Shown here one piece after another: positions 1 through 5,144 of a stretch of 11,217 nucleotides of DNA. Within the stretch, counting starts at the first letter, position 1. Each line of letters starts with the position of its first letter. Both the position numbers and the translations under genes were made by a program. The notes beneath the pieces were generated by a model. The model was given only the letters and a program-made list of their open reading frames with translations, had not been told where the DNA came from and searched no databases. This DNA comes from Candidatus Woesearchaeota archaeon (GTDB lineage Archaea > Nanobdellota > Nanobdellia > Woesearchaeales > GW2011-AR4), in NCBI GenBank assembly GCA_013330825.1, contig DUHN01000063.1, positions 1 through 11,217 on the forward strand. The letters run 5' to 3'.

Positions 1-63
1 TATTCGTTCATGCGCATAACCATTTTGGTGCGTCTTGTGAGGGCCAGGTATAGCCACCCAAAT

Positions 64-73
64 GTTTAAATAG
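64..73 (+). promoter_or_regulatory. TATA box of the RDD gene
   Basis: The stretch GTTTAAATAG is centred about 27 bases before the ATG at 95. Archaeal transcription starts about 25 bases downstream of the TATA centre, so the transcript should begin at or next to the start codon (leaderless). This supports the start at 95 over the second ATG at 116. Confidence 0.6.
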
Positions 74-94
74 TAACTTCCAAGCGTCCGTTCC

Positions 95-640
95 ATGCCA
101 AGGGGGAAAAAGAAGATGTCTGCGGGGCAGGAAGGCACCGAAGTCCCCGCGCTGCTCTGGAAGCGGGCTGCCGCATTCGTCATCGACGCGGCCATTGTTT
201 ATGCCATCCTCTTCCTCGCCATCGGGGGCAAGCTGGCGACGGCGCTGCCGGATGCGGCCTCGTTCGCCGAGAGCTACGCGCTCATGGCGGAGTCAAGCGT
301 CCTCAACTGGGTATCTGTCATCTTCTCCCTGATGCTCCTCCTGTACTTCCTGCTCCTCGAGAGGAGGTTCGGCCAGAGCATCGGCAAGATGGTGATGGGG
401 CTGCACGTCCAATCGGACAGCGGTCACATCTCGTTCTGGCAGCATCTCGGCAGGGCGATGTTCCTCATCCCAGTGTTCCCGTTCATGGTGCTGTGGATAG
501 CGGATCCCATCGCGATGCTGTTCACCCGGAACAACAGGCGGCTGAGCGAGATCGTGAGCAAGACGCGCGTCGTCGAATACCGGGAACTCCCTGCTGCCCC
601 TGATGCGCCAATGACGGATTCCAAGGAAAAAGGAAAATAA
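95..640 (+). CDS. RDD-family integral membrane protein
   Basis: This 181-residue protein fits the RDD family of small polytopic membrane proteins, whose function is mostly unknown; some are linked to ion or compatible-solute transport. The first helix opens with the family pattern KRAAAFVIDAAIVY (about residues 23-36), carrying the Arg and Asp of the RDD signature. A second hydrophobic segment lies at about 70-90. It is followed by FGQSIGKMVMGLHV, the conserved RDD motif (xGxTxGKxxxGLxV). A third segment spans about 117-140. The C-terminal tail is hydrophilic and lysine-rich. The promoter indicates leaderless translation from 95. The stop lies 4 bases before the SppA-like protease gene, so the two are probably co-transcribed, suggesting a shared envelope function. 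Family assignment is firm; the substrate is unknown. Confidence 0.85.
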   Translation: MPRGKKKMSAGQEGTEVPALLWKRAAAFVIDAAIVYAILFLAIGGKLATALPDAASFAESYALMAESSVLNWVSVIFSLMLLLYFLLLERRFGQSIGKMVMGLHVQSDSGHISFWQHLGRAMFLIPVFPFMVLWIADPIAMLFTRNNRRLSEIVSKTRVVEYRELPAAPDAPMTDSKEKGK

Positions 641-644
641 CGGG

Positions 645-1595
645 ATGGACACCACCATGGACGATCAAATGCCGCAGCAAAAAAGGAAATGGCCGTACAT
701 CGCCTTCGTCCTGCTCTTCCTCTGGCTGTTCGCCCTCATGCTCTCCTCATTCATCTCGCTCTTCGCCGGCATCGAGAGCGACTCGCTGGGCGGCAACGTG
801 GCCATCATCCCGGTCAAGGGAGTCATCACCGGCGACCCGGGCAGCGGCCTGTTCGACGAGGGAGCGTCCTCCGAGGAGATCGTCAAGCTCATCGAGAAGG
901 CGGACAGGAACCCCGGCATCAGGGCCATCATCGTGGAGATAAACTCCCCCGGAGGCAGCCCCGTCGCCTCTGACGAGATCGCGCAGGCATTGAAGAAGAC
1001 CAACAAGACGACCGTGGCATGGATACGGGAGATCGGCACGTCAGGCGGCTATTGGGTGGCATCGGCGACAGACCATGTCGTGGCCAACAGGATGTCCGTC
1101 ACCGGCTCCATCGGCGTCATCGCGTCCTATCTCGACTTCTCTGGGTTCATCGGGCGCTATAATGTTTCCTATGAAAGGCTTGTCGCTGGCAAGTACAAGG
1201 ACATCGGCACGCCGTTCAAGGAGATGACCCCCGAGGAGCGCGTGCTCTTCCAGAACGTGCTGGACGACCTCAGGGACAACTTCATCGACGAGGTCGCGGC
1301 CAACAGGGGCATGGACAGGAAGGACGTCGAGAGGCTCGCGACCGGCCTGTTCTACCTGGGCAGCGAGGCGAAGGGTCTCGGGCTGGTTGACGAGCTGGGC
1401 GGCAGGGGCGAGGCCATCGCCTACATCGAGCAGAAGGAGGGCATCAAGGCCCAGGTCGTGAAGTACAAGCCGACGCCCTCTTTCGTCGACATCCTACAGG
1501 GCGCATTCAGCGAGCAGTCGTTCCACGTCGGCCAGGGCATCGGCGACGCATTGGTGGAGAAGGGGAAAACTTCTTCGGTGCAGATCACCGCATAG
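645..1595 (+). CDS. sppA: Signal peptide peptidase SppA, S49 family
   Basis: This is a membrane-anchored serine protease of family S49 that degrades cleaved signal peptides and possibly damaged membrane proteins. The 316 residues match the short, single-domain archaeal and Bacillus form rather than the tandem E. coli form. One N-terminal transmembrane helix spans about residues 16-43, followed by the catalytic domain. The conserved EINSPGGSP loop is at 98-106. The nucleophile is Ser133 in GTSGGYW, and the general base is probably Lys185 in GKYKDIG. Their spacing of 52 residues equals that of the Ser/Lys dyads known for B. subtilis and Thermococcus SppA. The motif MSVTGSIGVI follows the nucleophile as expected. 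Translation starts 4 bases after the RDD gene, suggesting coupling; ATGs at 657 and 669 are possible alternatives. Confidence 0.93.
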   Translation: MDTTMDDQMPQQKRKWPYIAFVLLFLWLFALMLSSFISLFAGIESDSLGGNVAIIPVKGVITGDPGSGLFDEGASSEEIVKLIEKADRNPGIRAIIVEINSPGGSPVASDEIAQALKKTNKTTVAWIREIGTSGGYWVASATDHVVANRMSVTGSIGVIASYLDFSGFIGRYNVSYERLVAGKYKDIGTPFKEMTPEERVLFQNVLDDLRDNFIDEVAANRGMDRKDVERLATGLFYLGSEAKGLGLVDELGGRGEAIAYIEQKEGIKAQVVKYKPTPSFVDILQGAFSEQSFHVGQGIGDALVEKGKTSSVQITA

Positions 1596-1684
1596 CGCCG
1601 TTCCGAGACCGTCAAGATGGGGGCGGACACGCAGGGCAGCACCAGTTCACGGGGATGTCATCAGTACCGTCTGCACATCGGCAG

Positions 1685-1896
1685 GGGGTTGCCCCGAACC
1701 TTTTTGACACGCTTCCCTTCGGTACGCGGTCAAAAAGCTTCACCAAAAAGGAGCCCGCTACACGCGGGCATTTCCAACGGAAACTTCGTTTCCGTGGTTC
1801 CGGAGGTCTCGCCTCCGAGAACTTTTGGTCAAGCTTTTCTTGGCCGACTTCATGAAAACGCTTTGCGTTTTCAGGATGCCGGAGACTTGGTCTCCG
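1685..1896. repeat. Cluster of seven short-loop inverted repeats
   Basis: In order: GGGG/CCCC at 1685-1695; TTTTTGAC/GTCAAAAA at 1701-1736 with CGC/GCG inside; GCCCGC/GCGGGC at 1753-1769; ACGGAAAC/GTTTCCGT at 1777-1795 (TTC loop); CGGAGG/CCTCCG at 1801-1817; TGAAAACGC/GCGTTTTCA at 1853-1873 (TTT loop); CGGAGAC/GTCTCCG at 1880-1896 (TTG loop). An outer stem, 1735-1748 with 1823-1836 (13 of 14 bases), encloses three of them as a multibranch structure. It shares bases with the second hairpin, so the two may be alternative folds. A dispersed palindromic element or a structured RNA are both possible. No TATA box was recognised immediately before it, so independent transcription is uncertain. Confidence 0.75.
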
Positions 1897-2006
1897 TGCA
1901 CGCAGAGGAGGCGAAGAAAAGGTTGGAGTTGAGCCGATGCTGCCCCGACCGGCGGGAGGTGTCCGCCCATACATTAAGTGGACGGTCTCACCCGTTCCCA
2001 CCAAAA

Positions 2007-2016
2007 GATTTAAAAC
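2007..2016 (+). promoter_or_regulatory. TATA box of the lipoprotein gene
   Basis: GATTTAAAAC is centred about 27 bases before the ATG at 2039 and predicts a leaderless transcript. It excludes the longer open frame that begins at 1937, because that start would lie upstream of the promoter. Confidence 0.6.
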
Positions 2017-2038
2017 ATTTACAATTTCTGTAAAGCAA

Positions 2039-2605
2039 ATGCGTAACACACACCTGCTTCTCCTTGCTGGCTTGTTCCTCATCATCGTGCTCGGTGGCTG
2101 CTCCCAGCCGGAGACCAAGCGGGCATCCCAGGTCCTGGACACCAACACCGAAAAGCCGGTCACGGCCGGCCTGGTGAAGGGCGACCTTGCGCCGGCCTTT
2201 CTCCTCGCGGCGCCGGACGGCAGGCAGATCTCATTGGAGAGCTTCAGGCAGAAGCCCGTGCTGCTGTACTTCTTCACCACCTGGTGCCCCTACTGCAGGG
2301 AGGACCTCACGACACTGTCTAAAGTGTACGCGGACTACAGCGCGGAGATGAGCATCGTGGCCGTCGGCATGGACCTTGGCGAGAGCGAGGAGAAGATAGG
2401 GAATTATAAGGAGCAGTTCCCCGCGCTTTCGGGAGTGCTGTTCCTGAAAGGCAACATGGACATCCTCACCTCCTACCAGATAAAATACACCACCACCAAG
2501 TATGCCGTCGGGAATGACGGAAATATCCTATACGCGGGCTCCGGGGCGCTGACGGAGCAGCAGTGGCGCATCCTGCTCGATGCGATGACGGGAAGGGCGG
2601 CATAA
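2039..2605 (+). CDS. Thioredoxin-fold lipoprotein (TlpA/ResA-like)
   Basis: This is a predicted membrane-anchored thiol-disulfide oxidoreductase of 188 residues acting outside the cytoplasmic membrane. Residues 1-20 form a hydrophobic signal ending in LGGC, a lipobox, so Cys21 would be the lipidated residue. The mature part has the AhpC/TSA-TlpA pattern: GDLAPAFLL near 48, then PVLLYFFTTWCPYC with the redox pair Cys83 and Cys86 (WCPYC). A cis-Pro is not obvious where expected: the segment YQIKYTTTKYAVG has Thr-Thr-Thr instead of the usual TP or VP, so redox chemistry could be altered. The start was chosen from the promoter and from the signal peptide, which begins only at this Met. Possible roles are protein disulfide reduction or cytochrome maturation; the partner is unknown. 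Confidence 0.85.
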   Translation: MRNTHLLLLAGLFLIIVLGGCSQPETKRASQVLDTNTEKPVTAGLVKGDLAPAFLLAAPDGRQISLESFRQKPVLLYFFTTWCPYCREDLTTLSKVYADYSAEMSIVAVGMDLGESEEKIGNYKEQFPALSGVLFLKGNMDILTSYQIKYTTTKYAVGNDGNILYAGSGALTEQQWRILLDAMTGRAA

Positions 2606-2622
2606 GTTCCTGTTTCCGCACA

Positions 2623-2630
2623 TTTATAAA
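2623..2630 (+). promoter_or_regulatory. TATA box with no ORF directly behind it
   Basis: TTTATAAA in the context CACATTTATAAATTC is as good a TATA box as any in the window, yet no gene starts about 25 bases downstream. The predicted start, about 2652, coincides with the first base of the candidate C/D-box RNA. It could also be a second, upstream promoter of the transporter gene. Confidence 0.45.
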
Positions 2631-2651
2631 TTCTGGTTGTTCTCCAACCTT

Positions 2652-2717
2652 GAGGCGATGACGAACCTTTGACATCGATGTGCTGAACATGATGAGAAGG
2701 AGTAACTGCGGAGCCTC
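2652..2717 (+). ncRNA. Candidate C/D-box guide RNA
   Basis: A terminal stem GAGGC (2652-2656) / GCCTC (2713-2717) brackets box-like elements. These are CGATGA at 2656-2661 (C-like, sharing one base with the stem), CTGA at 2683-2686 (D'), TGATGA at 2690-2695 (C') three bases later, and CGGA at 2709-2712 (D-like). The C' to D spacer is GAAGGAGTAACTG, 13 nt, close to the archaeal norm of 12. The D'-spacer-C' arrangement is typical. Weak points are the non-consensus C and D boxes and a 21-nt C to D' spacer. A TATA box predicts transcription from 2652, and T4 follows at 2720. If real, it would guide 2'-O-methylation of rRNA or tRNA; I could not assign a target. Confidence 0.35.
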
Positions 2718-2730
2718 GCTTTTCAATAGG

Positions 2731-2739
2731 TTTTTATAG
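2731..2739 (+). promoter_or_regulatory. TATA box of the transporter gene
   Basis: TTTTTATAG is centred about 26 bases before the ATG at 2761, predicting a leaderless transcript. This favours ATG at 2761 over the in-frame TTG at 2755. Confidence 0.55.
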
Positions 2740-2760
2740 GAATTTCTTCCTTCATTGCGC

Positions 2761-3582
2761 ATGGACCATGTATTTGATACCGGGGGCAAGAAAGCATCCG
2801 GCCGCGTCAGGAGCGCGCAGCACGCCTTCAGGGTGAAGGATACTGAGGCGACCAAGGCTGCCCACACCAGGAAAGCCATCCACGCAGCAGAAGAGCACAA
2901 GGAAGGCACCCACATCGGCGATTTCGTCTTCGGGGCCATCGACGGCTCTGTCACCACGTTCGCCGTCGTCTCCGGTGTCGCGGGCGCGGCATTGTCATCG
3001 AACATCGTCATCATCCTCGGCCTCGCCAACCTTCTCGGGGATGGCATCTCCATGGCCGTGGGCAACTACCTCAGCTCAAAGTCGGAGCGGGAGTTCATCC
3101 AGGGCGAGCGCAGGAGGGAAGAATGGGAGATTGAGCATTACCCTGAGGGCGAGCGTGAGGAAATCAGGGAGATCTTCCGCAGGAAGGGCTTCAGGGGCAG
3201 GCAGCTCAAGCAGGTCGTCAAGACCATCACTTCGGACAAGAAGATCTGGGTGGACACCATGATGGCAGAGGAGCTCGGCCTGTCCGAGGATCCCAAGAGC
3301 CCGGCGATGAAGGGCATCGTCACCTTCGCATCGTTCGTCGCCGTCGGCTCCATCCCCCTTATCCCCTACGCCCTGGGGCTGTTCTTTGACACGAGCGTGA
3401 AGCCCATCGAGTATCCGCTGTCATTTGGCATGACGTTCGTCGCCTTCTTCATCATCGGCTCCGTCAAGACCTATGTGACGGGCAAGCACTGGTTCAAGTC
3501 CGGCATGGAGACCCTTTTCGTGGGGGCATTGGCCGCTGGGGCCGCGTACGCGGTCGGGTTCTTTTTGAGGGGGCTGGCATAG
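2761..3582 (+). CDS. VIT1/CCC1-family Fe/Mn transporter
   Basis: This is a 273-residue membrane protein of the vacuolar iron transporter (VIT1/CCC1) family, which moves Fe(II) or Mn(II) across membranes, commonly as a cation/H+ exchanger. After a hydrophilic N-terminus of about 50 residues, the signature FGAIDGSVTTFAVVSGVAGA (58-77) marks the first helix. The second, at about 82-104, ends in GNYLSSKSEREF. Next comes a cytoplasmic helical segment rich in Glu (about 107-172) with the Met pair in DTMMAEELGL (165-174). In plant VIT1 this segment is the metal-binding domain and includes such Glu and Met residues. Three more helices follow at about 186-209, 220-240 and 250-270, giving the expected five. 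In the cell membrane of an archaeon it probably exports iron or manganese for detoxification. Metal specificity cannot be read from the sequence. Confidence 0.9.
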   Translation: MDHVFDTGGKKASGRVRSAQHAFRVKDTEATKAAHTRKAIHAAEEHKEGTHIGDFVFGAIDGSVTTFAVVSGVAGAALSSNIVIILGLANLLGDGISMAVGNYLSSKSEREFIQGERRREEWEIEHYPEGEREEIREIFRRKGFRGRQLKQVVKTITSDKKIWVDTMMAEELGLSEDPKSPAMKGIVTFASFVAVGSIPLIPYALGLFFDTSVKPIEYPLSFGMTFVAFFIIGSVKTYVTGKHWFKSGMETLFVGALAAGAAYAVGFFLRGLA

Positions 3583-3655
3583 CAGCCAGGTCAAGAGAAT
3601 CGCGCCATTGCCGGCGCGCACCCTATTGCGAAGCACGATTGTGCCCTGTCACCGG

Positions 3656-3660
3656 CAAAA
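3656..3660 (-). terminator. Possible T-tract terminator after the GNAT-like gene
   Basis: Downstream of the stop codon at 3667-3669, the minus strand reads AATAGTTTTTGCC, a five-T tract. Archaeal termination often needs only such a tract. The short length makes this weak. Confidence 0.3.
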
Positions 3661-3666
3661 ACTATT

Positions 3667-4578
3667 CTATTTTCTCCTCACGATAGAAAACAGATACGTC
3701 TTGTACATATGCTGCGGCCTGAACTTGTTCTTGAAGTTGAGCAAAGAATATCCTGATCCCCCGAAATCAACGAGCTTGTATCCCTTTTTCTTGAGCAGTA
3801 TCAGGTCCATGAGGTTGGCGAATTCCCCCAGCCCCTTGTGCCGGTAATTCAATATGCCGATGGCGGAGTAATAATGCTTCTCCCCGTTCTGTACGTTCCA
3901 GCCGGCGGTGATGGTGCACGGCTCGCCGTCCACGTAGATGGTCTTCGCGGTCCTGAACCCCCTGAAGCCGGAACCGATGACGTTCTGGTAGTATTCCCGC
4001 GTCACGGTGTCGCTGTGCCTCCTTTTCCGCTCCCATTGGCGCAGGACGGCCAGGAGCTTGCCCTTCGGGACTTTTTTCGAGTCCACGGTGCGGATGCGGT
4101 GATGCTTGGCGAACCGGTTGCGGATGTTGCGCATCTTCTTCCATCTCCTCCCCTTTAGGCGGGAATCGAACAGCTCCATGCGGAACACCGGCCAGTAAAG
4201 GATGCCATTCGCCCGGCACGCCCTGAAGCGCCGTGATGCCGCAAGCCCGGACACGATCTCCCTGCGGAAGGGCTCGCTCACCTCAAGCGTGACCTTCTTC
4301 ATCTTGTTCCTGACGAGCGCATAAGAAAGGATGTCCTGGAGAATCCTGAAACGTCTTTCAGGCGGTGCGAGGATGCCGTCGGGAAAAAGGCCCAGCACAT
4401 CATTCTTGAGATTGCCGAGGGCGTACATCCCCCCTGGGAAGGAGAACGCCACCAGCGCGCTGCCCGGCGCCTCTGTCGCGAGATAATGGTGGAGGTTGTG
4501 CTCCACGCTGTGGCCGTATTTTTTTATGGCCGTGTTGAGAAGGGGACGGTGTTTGCGGACATCTCTGATGACTTTCAT
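3667..4578 (-). CDS. Probable GNAT-fold acyl/aminoacyltransferase (DUF2156-like)
   Basis: This is a basic, soluble-looking protein of 303 residues. The C-terminal half resembles the GNAT-fold domain of DUF2156 and FemAB-type transferases. It has a central strand pair around TITAGWNVQNGEKHYYSAIG, a helix NLMDLILLKKKGYKLVDFGG, and a closing segment with NFKNKFRPQH. The LVDFGGSGYSLLNFKNKF pattern is the best match to the lysyl-phosphatidylglycerol-synthase C-terminal family. The N-terminal third is an alpha/beta segment of unknown role. The promoter centre near 4620 predicts transcription from about 4594, so ATG at 4578 was preferred over the upstream in-frame ATG at 4605 (312 residues). It converges on the transporter gene. 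Substrate and biological role are not determinable here; the family call is moderate. Confidence 0.55.
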   Translation of the reverse strand: MKVIRDVRKHRPLLNTAIKKYGHSVEHNLHHYLATEAPGSALVAFSFPGGMYALGNLKNDVLGLFPDGILAPPERRFRILQDILSYALVRNKMKKVTLEVSEPFRREIVSGLAASRRFRACRANGILYWPVFRMELFDSRLKGRRWKKMRNIRNRFAKHHRIRTVDSKKVPKGKLLAVLRQWERKRRHSDTVTREYYQNVIGSGFRGFRTAKTIYVDGEPCTITAGWNVQNGEKHYYSAIGILNYRHKGLGEFANLMDLILLKKKGYKLVDFGGSGYSLLNFKNKFRPQHMYKTYLFSIVRRK

Positions 4579-4615
4579 GCACGTCAGCTCTAATGCACCA
4601 TCCATTTGTTAAAAG

Positions 4616-4624
4616 TTTTTTAAA
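4616..4624 (-). promoter_or_regulatory. TATA box of the GNAT-like gene
   Basis: On the minus strand, TTTAAAAAA lies about 15 bases before the ATG at 4605, which is too close for a start at that codon. It lies about 42 bases before the ATG at 4578. It therefore argues for the downstream start with a leader of about 16 nt. Confidence 0.5.
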
Positions 4625-4676
4625 TGTTTCTGATTTGGTGCGCATGAGAAAAATAAACAACGAAGAAATGCAGGGG

Positions 4677-4700
4677 AAAAAAGGAATGGAGAAAGAAAAA
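4677..4700 (-). terminator. T-rich terminator after archease
   Basis: Read on the minus strand, the region just after the archease stop contains TTTTT (4696-4700), then mixed pyrimidines, then TTTTTT (4677-4682) with Cs. Tandem T tracts of this kind are the usual archaeal intrinsic terminator. They would end the transcript carrying rtcB and archease before the promoter of the next gene. Confidence 0.5.
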
Positions 4701-4711
4701 GGATGATGCGC

Positions 4712-5143
4712 TCAGATGTCAACGACGACAAACGCCGCCCATCCTTCCTTTGTCTTTTCCACCTTGAACATATGGTAAGTGACGGCCTTGATGTCGCTCT
4801 TCAGCGTGTGCTTCCTTTGGTCGATGGTGTCCCCCGCTATCTCCGCCTTCAGGGAATATTTCTTGTTGCTTTGAGTGATGGAAACAGCGGATTTCTTCCC
4901 CAGCAGTTGCTTGGCGTCCTTCAGGTAGAGCAGCTCGGAGAGAAAATCAAAAAGCAAGGTGTCCAGGGAATCCGATTCCAGCGCTATGCTCTCCCTCTTT
5001 TTTCCCTCAATGGTCCTGATGTCCGCGCTCTGCTCGAAGATCGCGAGGGCCGCGTTCTCGAACAGCCCGTTGACGTTCTTGCCGTAAATCTCGAAGGCGA
5101 CGTCCGCGATGGCGACATCGTCGATGATTTTGTATTTCCCCAT
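4712..5143 (-). CDS. Archease, RtcB cofactor
   Basis: Archease (143 residues) activates RtcB. It speeds guanylylation of the ligase active-site His, allows multiple turnover and broadens NTP use. The ferredoxin-like family pattern is visible: the N-terminal metal site segment around Asp14 (IADVAFEIYG), then NGLFENAALAIFE, the conserved FLSELLYL near the middle, and the C-terminal KAVTYH plus terminal VVVDI (Asp142) that complete the metal site. The usual HTAD at the N-terminus reads AIAD here, so the commonly found His is absent. Its ATG follows the rtcB stop after a single base, so the two are one operon and probably translationally coupled. Pairing with RtcB is common in archaea and supports the call. 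Confidence 0.93.
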   Translation of the reverse strand: MGKYKIIDDVAIADVAFEIYGKNVNGLFENAALAIFEQSADIRTIEGKKRESIALESDSLDTLLFDFLSELLYLKDAKQLLGKKSAVSITQSNKKYSLKAEIAGDTIDQRKHTLKSDIKAVTYHMFKVEKTKEGWAAFVVVDI

Positions 5144-5144
5144 G

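Larger units (their letters stand above)
1596..2038. other. Long intergenic region with a hairpin cluster
   Basis: This 443-base region separates sppA from the thioredoxin-like lipoprotein gene, and I find no convincing gene in it. The open frames that cross it have no homology-like features and mirror palindromes rather than protein. Positions 1596-1684 show nothing notable. Positions 1685-1896 hold the hairpin cluster listed separately. A further GC hairpin is at 1951-1967 (GGCGG and CCGCC around a 7-base loop). The TATA box of the downstream gene lies at 2007-2016. Confidence 0.6.

Noticed and set aside
1..60. Divergent gene starting at the left edge on the minus strand
   Set aside because: An ATG at 9-11 on the minus strand has only 11 bases in the window, and the nearest TATA-like sequence is poorly spaced, so nothing can be supported.
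1685..1896. CRISPR array
   Set aside because: The hairpin stems are all different and there is no constant repeat or regular spacer length; no cas gene is in the window.
1612..2280. 222-codon open frame on the minus strand across the hairpin array
   Set aside because: It overlaps the well-supported lipoprotein gene and its promoter, and its translation follows the palindromes.
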